This document shows positions 40,501-48,658 of a stretch of 64,000 bases of DNA, piece after piece (the stretch's first letter is position 1; each line of letters opens with the position of its first letter). The DNA comes from Andalucia godoyi (lineage: Eukaryota > Discoba > Jakobea > Jakobida > Andaluciidae), in the NCBI GenBank assembly GCA_009859145.1, contig VRVR01000038.1:186001-250000 (forward strand). Direction: 5' to 3'. The position numbers were made by a program, and so were the translations under genes. The notes beneath the pieces were generated by a model. That model saw only the letters and a program-made list of their open reading frames with translations, had not been told where the DNA came from and ran no database searches.

Positions 40501-42224
40501 CCAGCAATACAGCTCCGCATGCGGCGGAGTCACATGATATGCAGGGTTTGCAGTCCACGGCTTCTCCGCTGGAGCATACCGCAAATTCGGTGCAGAGGAT
40601 GCAGTCGAAAGGTAAGCCATCGAATGATGATATCGAGCTGGACGAACTTCTTGCCGAAGACACTTCACACGTCTCGCTGTCTCATCTTAACGGGGATAGT
40701 TCAGCCGGAGAAGCGGGATCCTCTGGGGTAAAAGGTGGAAAGACCTCTCTTGTTCAGACACGCCTCTGCTTCGATCAGCGTGTCGCGGACCCAGAAGCAA
40801 CGCCCAAGTCGAGGCCGCAACTTGTGAATGCGAGAGCCACTGCAAATGGAGCGAAATCAGATCGCTTGCAAACAGCAGCAACATCATCATCAACTTTATC
40901 GCCATCGGCATCGGCTTCTCTGGATCGAGAGCTGGCTGAGATTCTGAATGAACTCGAAAACTTCGATGCAGTTCCGCTGACGACGCGCGACACTGAGGAA
41001 CGGCAACAACAACGGCCACCATCTGACGAAACTCGGCGGCCAGAAGCGGCTGCTCATAAACCTCAGTCGGCTGCGCCTCCGAGCTTGCTGCTCAGGAAGC
41101 TTGCCTCTATCAATCCTTTGAGAGGACAGCGCTCGTCGCAGAGTGCATCCATCGGAGGCAAAGCAGGCAGCGCCAATCCGTATACCCGAGGCTCGGTCAC
41201 TCAAATGGCGGTTCCGACTGATGCTGCGTCGCATCAGGTCCCAGAAAATGCGCTCGAGAATCGTGGATTTGGTCGAGTGCCTGAAATGTCATACCAGCAG
41301 CCACCGTTTGCAAAGCGCTTGAGGCAGCAAATTCCCGAAACGGAGATGGGAAGCGATGCTTGTGAATCGTACGCTTTCAGCCGAGAGGATGATTCCGAAG
41401 TGCGATATTCCTCATCGACTTCCGCATCCAAAAAGTCCACTGAGGACTTGGCGCGCAGTGTTCTGCTCAAACGGACGGATGCAGGACCGTTGCCGCAGTA
41501 TTCTTGGAGGCTGCGATCCAAGGGAGATGCGCTTTCGGCTTTGCAAAGGTCGATGCACAGTGCTTCACAACTCGAGTCCTCTTTGGATCCGATGCCTGGT
41601 CGCAGCTCTGGAATCGCAGCTCGCAGTCTGCAGTTCTCCTTGTCTGCGAAGGACGCTGGTTGTCGTGAAGCGGGCTTTGAAGAACCGCTGGAGCGTTTCG
41701 AATTAAACAGTGCCGTTCCGTATCTCTCCTTTGCAGAGACAAGATACCGGCAACAGCAACAGCAACAGCAACAGCAGCCACAACCACAACATCCACCCCA
41801 ATCGCAGCCGCAGCACGGCAGTACATGGAATGCCTACCCCGGCGGAGTTCCGCAGCACCTCCCTGAATGGGGAGCGCAGGACACGTTCATGTATGATTCT
41901 CACGGTTGGTCCGGGCATTCAGGTCAAGTCTGTGCACCGCTGGCACCAACCGAGCCGTACCGTCCGATGCCCCGAGGTCCGTTCGCAGCACAATTTCAGT
42001 CTGCTTCGTTTCGTCCTCATGCGTCAAGAACGATGGATGTTTTCGAGCATCCGGAGCCCCTGGGGCGTGATCGTGCCATCCGCATGATGGAAGCTCACGC
42101 GTATCAGAAGGCAAAACCAGCACGCCCTCGTGCTAATTTGGGCGTCCTCGGCAAGCCCTCTGCGGCTCCATTGCACAGTCCTCAGCGGGAGCATTTCCAA
42201 AATCCGTTCGGTCGTCATCGGTAG
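37590..42224 (+). CDS. HFM1: meiotic DNA helicase HFM1/MER3
   Basis: 1,544 residues from the ATG at 37590 (MSNSSRRLHSENPF). The upstream frame is T-rich leader. Superfamily 2 Ski2-like DNA helicase that promotes crossover formation in meiosis. Motifs: FNYNYFNKMQSEVFD, Walker A APTGCGKT (about 123-130), TTPEKWDS, DEVH (about 233), SATIPN, QGVNLPAY, GRAGRPGF (about 468), then a winged helix and a Sec63 domain (about 600-960). EKWDS and the FNYFNxxQ start match HFM1/MER3 rather than the spliceosomal or RNA-exosome relatives. The C-terminal ~580 residues are low-complexity, with a Gln run near 41750-41785 (CAACAG repeats). All in one exon. Confidence 0.93.
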   Translation: MSNSSRRLHSENPFESTENDSNYYNPQSMYEDDSQFQESGFGAAGHEDFAATQVSAPVPARPKPLHTSEPSSWRREAAPEIVDGLLAIPPEIRNAFNYNYFNKMQSEVFDKVYNTDESMVVGAPTGCGKTVVFELALLRLFCSLRTADAKAIYIAPLKSIVQEKETDWNERLGSFGISCVSVTGDSEIDDVAETKKAQVILTTPEKWDSLTRRWREKGNSSASIVAKTSLVMIDEVHLLNEDRGATLEAIVSRMKIIMKSALMQGKLTSRLRMIALSATIPNIDDLGEWIGAGAEFVCRFGEEYRPVKVEIDVQSFLQDRNDYLFDRNLMYKVFPIIQQQSAGKPTLVFVGTRKGTSETATKILEAAGNDYFVRDPDQRKELERSSAEIQDTVQRELLLHGVACYHSGMEAQDRRIIEKQFLSGNIRVLVSTSSLAQGVNLPAYLVIVKNTKQYENGKMENLPRSAILQMIGRAGRPGFETSGRAVILTSRQTERMYINLASNAETIESNLHRNLIEHINAEICLRTITTVPLALEWLRSTFYFIRVKKAPAKYGLSDTSAMAEIVYSLEKMIGDHLKQLKEHELAMMEDTSLAVAPTDFGILMARYYLTFATMVSFEDVKNSSNLSDLLWVVSRAFEYGEGIVRQTEKKLLNQLNNDGKLPGAPRKKRKRASASGASGGEGEEADRQPATAPAVSAESVGLRFPIPSKIKTVEEKINVLIQSSFSRKAIDDFSLKMEATSIMQQAERVSRCLVDYCLLKRFGNASVDAIILQKCFRQRMWEVSPYVTAQLEGIGESLSKSLASAGVATFQDLEEADPRKLEAVTHRNPPFGTQLKAQYFSIPQYSCTMFQTGAHAADFKDHHAITISVRALRKEEFNTHTTAGNSRSKARNVKRKYHYIIVVSSGGDLLYSAKFCSSADEASSKLFQFAVRKADPKGPKITVHCISEDTIGLDSQRYLNVVYPPRLIEEASNTAPHAAESHDMQGLQSTASPLEHTANSVQRMQSKGKPSNDDIELDELLAEDTSHVSLSHLNGDSSAGEAGSSGVKGGKTSLVQTRLCFDQRVADPEATPKSRPQLVNARATANGAKSDRLQTAATSSSTLSPSASASLDRELAEILNELENFDAVPLTTRDTEERQQQRPPSDETRRPEAAAHKPQSAAPPSLLLRKLASINPLRGQRSSQSASIGGKAGSANPYTRGSVTQMAVPTDAASHQVPENALENRGFGRVPEMSYQQPPFAKRLRQQIPETEMGSDACESYAFSREDDSEVRYSSSTSASKKSTEDLARSVLLKRTDAGPLPQYSWRLRSKGDALSALQRSMHSASQLESSLDPMPGRSSGIAARSLQFSLSAKDAGCREAGFEEPLERFELNSAVPYLSFAETRYRQQQQQQQQQPQPQHPPQSQPQHGSTWNAYPGGVPQHLPEWGAQDTFMYDSHGWSGHSGQVCAPLAPTEPYRPMPRGPFAAQFQSASFRPHASRTMDVFEHPEPLGRDRAIRMMEAHAYQKAKPARPRANLGVLGKPSAAPLHSPQREHFQNPFGRHR

Positions 42225-42548
42225 CCTTTCGAACAGTGTTTTGAGAGTCTCCCTGCTGTTGCTGCTGTTGCTGCTTTCCTCAGCTTCATCCTCATCGTGT
42301 CCTTCATCAGCTTCATTACATCGACGACTTTATTAATTAATCTTTTGGTGGTCCGGTGCGGCTATCACAGGAAGAAAAAAAAAAGAGAAAAAGAAAAACA
42401 GAAAAACAAGAAACCAGGGCATATCCGTTTGTTCATTTCTTCCCCTTCCCTTCTCTTTCCGGCCCAACGTCTTGTCGTCAATTTACAAAAACGAAAAGCG
42501 AAACGCCTTCGCGTCCAATCTACAACACCAATCACAATCCAAGGATTC
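42225..42548. other. convergent spacer
   Basis: 324 bp between the 3' ends of HFM1 and TAF12. It includes GCTGTT repeats (42252-42274) and an A/G-rich tract. No gene. Confidence 0.6.
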
Positions 42549-42959
42549 TCAGTGGGACTTCCCCGGTTGCATCGATCTAGCTTTTCGTTCTTGCTCCAGC
42601 CTATCAATTTCTGCCTTTTCCTTGAGCATCATTCGTTGTCTGTGCATTTCCGTGTTAAACCGCGGTGCTGCATATAGCTTGTCTCCGTCGGAGCCAAGCA
42701 CCGAAACTCCCGGCACACGAATTCCCCAGTTCTTCTCCAAGTGCAAAGAAAGATCCTTCACCTCCAAGGTCGACGAATTTCGATGTCGAGCAAGCGAGGA
42801 CGCTCCCGACACAACAGAGTCAATGAAGTCATCGGCAATTTCCAAAAGCGCAGTCTCGACCGCCGGCTCCAGCGTGTGGTACTGTGACAGCTGTTCTAGA
42901 AGATTCTGCAGCTTTGGTCGATCGAGTATGTGGGGAACCGAAGCCACTTCATCCGACAT
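42549..42959 (-). CDS. TAF12: TFIID/SAGA subunit TAF12
   Basis: 136 residues from the ATG at 42959-42957 (MSDEVASVPHILDRPKLQNL). Histone-fold protein that pairs with TAF4 (TFIID) or ADA1 (SAGA). LEIADDFIDSVVSGASSLAR and TLEVKDLSLHLEKNWGIRVP match the TAF12 histone fold nearly residue for residue. The longer frame upstream is leader sequence. The basic tail after about 95 is short. No N-terminal extension, unlike yeast. Confidence 0.92.
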   Translation of the reverse strand: MSDEVASVPHILDRPKLQNLLEQLSQYHTLEPAVETALLEIADDFIDSVVSGASSLARHRNSSTLEVKDLSLHLEKNWGIRVPGVSVLGSDGDKLYAAPRFNTEMHRQRMMLKEKAEIDRLEQERKARSMQPGKSH

Positions 42960-43275
42960 ATTGCTTGCGATCTCACGCGCCACTGCACACCCCACGCAAA
43001 AACGCACGCACACAAACACACGCGAACGAGTCAAAAGAGAGAAAAAGAGGGTGAAAGAAAGGGAGAGAATGGGGGAAAAGGCTTGAAAAAGAATGGGAAA
43101 ACTTGAGGATTGAGAGACTCGAGTTTTCACTACAGCCGCTGAAGAGTGGGCAGCGGGGGAAGACGCCTTTGATTCCGCGCACTCTCGTTTACGCACTGAG
43201 CAACGGTGTGTGGGGTCACTGTTTACATGCTGAATTACTGTACTGTGCTTTGCTGTGCTGCGGAGGGGCTCGCTG
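42960..43275. other. spacer upstream of TAF12
   Basis: 316 bp between TAF12 and the end of the KIFBP-like gene, with an A/G-rich stretch. No gene seen. Confidence 0.5.
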
Positions 43276-44997
43276 CTAACGTGCGCGCTGTTGCGATGTC
43301 AACAGCGAAGCGATTTTCATGGGAAGCAAACTTGCCATTTGCCTCGAGATATCAACCTCGGCAGGAAGCAAGCCTGTCTTGAAACGATCTTCGTACTCAA
43401 CGACCCACGAAAACATGTCCCTGGACTTGGAGAGATATTCGGGAGACGGAACTTTGCCGTACACGCGAGCCAAATGAAACTTTGAAATCATGACTGCCTC
43501 TTCGGAATCCTGCGCGTATCTCCCGTCCTTTGGAGTGAACGACTCTACAAACTTTGTGTACATATCAAGCGACTTATTGATGGTTGCGATCGCCGGCTTG
43601 ACTTCTGCAATCGACGAGTAGATCTCCCCGAGCTCAAACCACAATTGACGCAACAGCGAAGTGTAGTGCTGCGGATTTAGTTGGGAAACAATCGGCTCCA
43701 GTGCCGCGCATCTTCGCTTGTGCATTGCGACCACGCGCTCCGGATCTGCTTCAAACGAGAGCAAGGCCTTGTACAGAAGAGATATATCCTGTGCTATGGA
43801 TGTGTAGTCCGTGACGTATCCATCCAGGACATAGAATTCCTGTGCCTTTGTGAATCCATACAACGCCTTGCGAAACACCACTCGCGCATCCTCAAAGCTG
43901 CTGATCGCAGGAATATCCAGACTTGGTTTCGGAATCCCCAGCTCTGCGGAAAAGTCGTCAAGAATCCACTCTTTGTGCACGTGCCATGCAACCCGCATTT
44001 CCTCTTCAAAAATCTGTGGCTCGTCCTTGCGCAGTGCCTCCATCTTCATTCTCCACAGCCAAAACTTTCCTCTTGCCAAATGCAAATTTGCTTGCGTCAC
44101 GTCGTTCACCTTGAACCCTTCATTCGACTGACCTTCACTTGCAGCCCGGGCATTGAGGATGACCTTTTCCGCGGCGTTCAGGCAGTGTTCGCATTCGGCA
44201 AATGCGTTCCGCTGCAAATAGTACCCAGAGAGATACACTGCGTTGTCCGCCCATTCACAAACATCGTATTTTGGAAGCGAGAGCTGCGATTTCATTGTCA
44301 TGCGGATGAAGTGCGCCGCCTCGTCCTTTTGACCTCGGTACGACAGAACCTGTGCAAGATAGAACGCACTCTGCGCGTTCTGCTTCACGCGCAACGCACA
44401 TCGCAAATACGCCTCGGCCTTGTCCAGTTCTGACCGGTTGTTCCATAATATACCCATGGTGTTCAGCCCGTCTAGAACAACATCCAGCTCGCCGCCGCTT
44501 ATACTCGCGCTCTCACCGTGAGTGTTAGTGTTGGTGTTGGTGTCGATGACGGTGTCGATGACGGAGTCGGTGTCGGTGTCAATGTCGGACTTGCCAGTAC
44601 CGGCTCGAGCAGCCTCAGAGGGCGGTGGTGAAGGGGAAGCGAGAATGTCGAGATTCAGAGCCCCTGCATAGAACCGTAGACCATCCGACAGAACCGCCTC
44701 ACCAGTCCCGGTCTCTTCACAGTCAATCATGTTTTCACCGACCTTGATGCTAACCAGCGCGCGAAACTGTGCATTGGATTGCACAACGGACGACTGAAGC
44801 AGCGTTTCAAGCAGCCTTCGAGACTCGTACTTTTGCGCAAACGGAGTCTCTGCAGCCGCAGGCTGGTTTCCAAGCGCCTCCAGCTCTTCTATCTTGCCAA
44901 GCAGCGCACAAAGCGTCGATGGAACCACCACCTCCTCTCTACCCTCACCTCCGTCTCCAGGACTCTGCCTGGACGCCGTCGGCTCACTCTCCGACAT
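43276..44997 (-). CDS. KIFBP: KIF-binding protein (KBP) homologue
   Basis: 573 residues from the ATG at 44997-44995 (MSESEPTASRQSPGD). A helical TPR-like protein. In animals it binds and inhibits certain kinesin motors. Matching segments: a TPR reading MGILWNNRSELDKAEAYL, then FYLAQVLSYRGQKDEAAHFI and EWADNAVYLSGYYLQRNAF in the order of KBP. An Asp/Thr-rich insert (about 165-185) is encoded by a GTCGGTGTC-type repeat near 44520-44590. The frame begins 24 codons earlier with an unlikely hydrophobic leader, which I reject. Divergent from the NCoR-like gene. Confidence 0.8.
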   Translation of the reverse strand: MSESEPTASRQSPGDGGEGREEVVVPSTLCALLGKIEELEALGNQPAAAETPFAQKYESRRLLETLLQSSVVQSNAQFRALVSIKVGENMIDCEETGTGEAVLSDGLRFYAGALNLDILASPSPPPSEAARAGTGKSDIDTDTDSVIDTVIDTNTNTNTHGESASISGGELDVVLDGLNTMGILWNNRSELDKAEAYLRCALRVKQNAQSAFYLAQVLSYRGQKDEAAHFIRMTMKSQLSLPKYDVCEWADNAVYLSGYYLQRNAFAECEHCLNAAEKVILNARAASEGQSNEGFKVNDVTQANLHLARGKFWLWRMKMEALRKDEPQIFEEEMRVAWHVHKEWILDDFSAELGIPKPSLDIPAISSFEDARVVFRKALYGFTKAQEFYVLDGYVTDYTSIAQDISLLYKALLSFEADPERVVAMHKRRCAALEPIVSQLNPQHYTSLLRQLWFELGEIYSSIAEVKPAIATINKSLDMYTKFVESFTPKDGRYAQDSEEAVMISKFHLARVYGKVPSPEYLSKSRDMFSWVVEYEDRFKTGLLPAEVDISRQMASLLPMKIASLLTSQQRAR

Positions 44998-45485
44998 ATC
45001 CTCCCACCTCTTCTCCTCCTCCAGGTCACACAACAGCAAATGCAAACCAAAACACAACAACAACAACAAAACTCACAGAACAAATCAGAAAAAAACCCCA
45101 AAACAATCAAGCAAAACACGAAAATCACTTTCGAAAAGAAAAAAGGAAATAATCTGAGCCGTGTGTCGTGTCGTACTGTAGTCAGCAGTCCGAACCACCC
45201 TTTGGTGAAGGCCAGCCACCCGTCGTAGCAAGCTGCTCTTCCTAAAGTCTTTTAATCCCGGTTTTCATCTTCTTTTCCTTTTTTCCTTTTTCTCTCACTT
45301 TCTTTTATACCTTTTTTTTTTTTTTGAAGTTTAGTTTTCCTGAAGAACAGCTAAGCGCAATTGTCGTATCCGGGTTGAGAGAGAGAGAGAGAGAGGGAAA
45401 GGCTAGAAACACATACAAGGAAATAACAGTGACCATTGCTGTACGACGACTGCTTTAAGTACTCATCAATTATTGTTTATTTATT
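44998..45485. other. divergent spacer, KIFBP / NCoR-like
   Basis: 488 bp with a CAACAACAA tract (45055-45070), a T-run (45311-45324) and GA repeats (45376-45394). No gene. Confidence 0.6.
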
Positions 45486-48029
45486 ATGGAACAATCAAAG
45501 CTGTCGATTGTGCTGGGATGTCGAGACCTGAAAGACATGAAGGAGGATTTGTTGGCTCAAATCGAGCGGGTCGATGACGAAATCACTAAATGTGAAGTTG
45601 AAATTGCCACGTTGCGCAAGCAGCAATCCCTGCATTATAACAGTGGATCGATGTCGGCTGTTGGAAACATGGCCGATTGTTCCTCCTCTTCTACCTCCTC
45701 ATCGTCGTCATCATCATCGTCGTCATCGTCATTGCCGTCGTCTGCGGTGGCAATGCCGTCCAGTACGCCATTTATGGTGCTGACACCTTCTCGGACACCT
45801 TCTACACCGAGATTTCCAACATTTACGGTGTTCAAAAAGCAGCAAGAAGAGCTTGGGTCGGTTGTGCAGAGGATATATGATGCCAATCGGAAGCTTTCGC
45901 TGCGGTCGCGAAATGAAATGCCGTTTCCGCCTGTGGATCCGAGCACCTTGAAGCCGATCTTGTATCGCGAGCCCAGCGAAATTCCGATATGGCGCGAAAC
46001 GACGCGTGTTCACGAGCTTGTGAAGGAGCGTTGCAAGCCAATTATTCTTTCTCGAGTAATTGCACGAAAAAGAAAGGAGCGACGACTTACGGAAATCTAC
46101 AAGCGACGGGAAATCATTTGGATGCAGACGATCAGGAAGCAAGAGAAGAAGATGCAGAAGCAGATTCAGAGAACGGGAGAAGATATGATTGCTACGTACA
46201 TGGATGAAATGGGATCTTCGTACGTGGAGGAGTTTGAGATGGACGAGGTTTCTGCATCGAGAAAGAAGAAATCAATCATGTCATCGGACCATCGATCACT
46301 GCCGTCGACGGGTGAGCATGGCACGGATGCTGGGAATTCAGCGGCGCAGTCCAGTGCTGGTAGTGGCGGTGATAAGAGTGGCTCCTATGGGACGTACATG
46401 TCTTCGCATGCGGATCAGCCACAATCGTACTGCGAACGCATGGAAAGGTATGATATGGTGCGAGCAAGGTGTCCGCCGCAGATTGGCGATGCGATGTTCG
46501 TCTCAAAGAACTCTCTTGTCGAGGACTGCCTGGCAGACAATCAGTTCCACCGTGCCAAGGAGACGAATTGGTCCGATGATGAGAAGCGCGTCTTCCTCGA
46601 AAAGTATGTAATGTATCCAAAGCAGTTCCGGAGAATCGCCACATTTCTTCCCAACAAGAACGTGTATGACTGCGTTGTCTACTATTTCAACCACAAGCAT
46701 GTTCTCGGCCTGAAAAGCAAGGTTCAAGCTGCGAGCTCAAGTATCCGGAAACGCTTGCTCGAAGAAAGCAAGGAGCAGCAGCAAGGTCTGTCCACCCCTG
46801 TGCCTCAGACTCCAGGAAGTGCAATGCAGATGAGTGTTTTTGGATCCCTTCATTCGTCGTCTTCTATATCCTCTGCTTCAAATTCCAATGTCGTTCCGGT
46901 TCTCGGTGCACCGTTCTCTTCTTCCATGTTTCCGTTTGCCCCGTCTTTTCCTACCTCTTCATCGACAGTATCCTTTCCGTCGTCTGCACAGCCGACAGCT
47001 GCGGGAACCGCAGCAACGTCTGCCTCGTCCTCGTCTTCGATTGTTGGCCCTTTATTCAACCTGCAAACCGACACCCATTCGTCGATTGGCTCCGTCGTTG
47101 GTGCTGCTGCTGGTGGTGCCAGTGGTGTTGGTGTTGGTGTTGCGTCTGCGTCAGGCTTGAGACAAGGCGAACCACCTCGGAAGCGATCGCTGTTGGTGTT
47201 TTATCCTGTTGAGAAGATGCACTACGGGTTCAAAGTCGAGGCTGGGCCGTTGGAGTCGCAGCTTCATGCACTATCATGTCTTCAAAGTTCTCTTCATACC
47301 TCGCAATTTGTTGCAAAGCAGGAGTCTTCGAACCCGCTGATCGTGGCCAATCCGGCGAATGGAAACCTTCTTGGAACCTCGCTCGTGTTTGGAAGCAGCG
47401 TGTCGACGGTCGGGCTTGACTCCTCTGCGTTTCCCATTGATGACATCTTCTCGGATTCTGACTGCTGCTCCGAGTCTGGCCACGGAGTGTCGGGAGAATT
47501 CGACAGTGTTGAGCACGAAACGGTTCTTCAGGAGGATGGCGAAGACGTTTCTTCCCGGTGGCTTCCCCACGAAAAGGACATGTTTTTGGCCCTTGTTCGC
47601 GAGCATGGGAAAGACTTTTCTTCCATATCTACCAAAATCAAGACGAAGAGCGCAGCGCAATGCAAGAACTTTTTCCACAATTACCGCCGACGATACAATC
47701 TTGATGATACGCTTTCCGCCCCCGACTCGGCCTCGGTTCCCAACGCGGTATCGGCGCCAGCCACGCAGTTTGCAGTTCAGAAGGAGACCGTTTCCATGGG
47801 AAGTTCCAATTCCATCTTGAACCGCAAGGGCCGGGCAGGAACGACTTGGAGCAATGAAGAAAAGAACAAGTTTATGGAGTTGCTCAAAATACACGGGAAA
47901 GACTGGATTGCCATCCAGCGAGAGATTCCAGGCAAGGAACTGAATCAGATCCAAAACTGGTTCCAGAACAACCGAGTCCGTTTACACCTCGATGAGCTCG
48001 TCCAGTCACGAAAGACTGGGCCAAAGTAG
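45486..48029 (+). CDS. NCoR/SMRT-like corepressor with SANT domains
   Basis: 847 residues from the ATG at 45486 (MEQSKLSIVLGCRDLKD). Residues about 10-45 form a coiled coil, followed by Ser-rich stretches. SANT1 (about 359-410: NWSDDEKRVFLEKYVMYPKQ, then FRRIATFLPNKN) is the NCoR-type first SANT. A Myb/SANT repeat (about 688-740: SRWLPHEKDMFLALVREHGK) and a third (about 785-835: TTWSNEEKNKFMELLKIHGK) follow. SANT pairs of this kind recruit and activate histone deacetylase 3 and bind chromatin. The third Myb-like repeat at the C-terminus and the large low-complexity linkers (Ser-rich 65-85, Ser/Ala 430-560) are lineage features. Confidence 0.82.
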   Translation: MEQSKLSIVLGCRDLKDMKEDLLAQIERVDDEITKCEVEIATLRKQQSLHYNSGSMSAVGNMADCSSSSTSSSSSSSSSSSSLPSSAVAMPSSTPFMVLTPSRTPSTPRFPTFTVFKKQQEELGSVVQRIYDANRKLSLRSRNEMPFPPVDPSTLKPILYREPSEIPIWRETTRVHELVKERCKPIILSRVIARKRKERRLTEIYKRREIIWMQTIRKQEKKMQKQIQRTGEDMIATYMDEMGSSYVEEFEMDEVSASRKKKSIMSSDHRSLPSTGEHGTDAGNSAAQSSAGSGGDKSGSYGTYMSSHADQPQSYCERMERYDMVRARCPPQIGDAMFVSKNSLVEDCLADNQFHRAKETNWSDDEKRVFLEKYVMYPKQFRRIATFLPNKNVYDCVVYYFNHKHVLGLKSKVQAASSSIRKRLLEESKEQQQGLSTPVPQTPGSAMQMSVFGSLHSSSSISSASNSNVVPVLGAPFSSSMFPFAPSFPTSSSTVSFPSSAQPTAAGTAATSASSSSSIVGPLFNLQTDTHSSIGSVVGAAAGGASGVGVGVASASGLRQGEPPRKRSLLVFYPVEKMHYGFKVEAGPLESQLHALSCLQSSLHTSQFVAKQESSNPLIVANPANGNLLGTSLVFGSSVSTVGLDSSAFPIDDIFSDSDCCSESGHGVSGEFDSVEHETVLQEDGEDVSSRWLPHEKDMFLALVREHGKDFSSISTKIKTKSAAQCKNFFHNYRRRYNLDDTLSAPDSASVPNAVSAPATQFAVQKETVSMGSSNSILNRKGRAGTTWSNEEKNKFMELLKIHGKDWIAIQREIPGKELNQIQNWFQNNRVRLHLDELVQSRKTGPK

Positions 48030-48658
48030 CCAATCCTTCTTCTCTTCTCTTCCCAGTGTCCCAGTGTCCCAATGTCCCCGTACACATGCACACATGCACA
48101 CCTGATCTCCAATTTATCTTAACCTCATTAAACGCACACATGCATGACACGAATGTTGCTGCTACGATCCAAAAAAGTTGCTGCCACTAATTGCGATATG
48201 ATGAAACAATCTAAAGCGCACGTATACAAACGCAAAAACGAGCCCGCGACGAGAGCAGCGAAAGTGAAGACGTACCCGTCGACGAGCCAGAGATCAGCTG
48301 TGCGAAGGTGGCTCGGCACAGCGCGCTGGATCTACAACGCAGGCCTCGTGGCCGTCCGCGAAAGAAACGCGTCTCGCTCAACATCAAGGCGCTGCCCGCA
48401 CTGCTTCTCAACAGTGCTTCTGAGACTGTGCAGCAACATTGATTATGGGTGATCAGCGATGATTATCCGTGGTTAGTGTGCAGTGTAGGTGCACTGCTCT
48501 ATCGAGGTTTTTCTTCCGACCCAATTTGCCGTGTTTCCTCGCGGATTTTTTCCTCCGTTTCTCTCTCTTTTCTTCATCTTCATCTTCAGGCTGTTTACGG
48601 AACCTTTGTGGATGACATATGCGTCTTGTGATATTCGAGAGTTTCATGCAGACTGGAA
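48030..48658. other. intergenic region containing a nuclease relic
   Basis: 629 bp between two plus-strand genes. The relic at 48201-48437 is the only recognisable content. A CCCAGTGTC tandem duplication lies at 48052-48071. Confidence 0.6.
48201..48437 (+). pseudogene. frameshifted TnpB/Fanzor-like N-terminal fragment
   Basis: The frame that opens at 48144 reads TRAAKVKTYPSTSQRSAVRR, then WLGTARWIYNAGLVAVRERN. This is the TnpB/Fanzor (OMEGA nuclease) start: a basic beta strand, SxQRxxxRRW, then the invariant G-TARWxYN. After about 48370 the similarity moves to the +1 frame, reading VSLNIKALPALLLNSASE and ending at a stop at 48435-48437. A frameshift is therefore needed, and the WED, RuvC and zinc-finger parts are absent. 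This is the clearer of the two relics. Not expected to be active. Confidence 0.65.
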
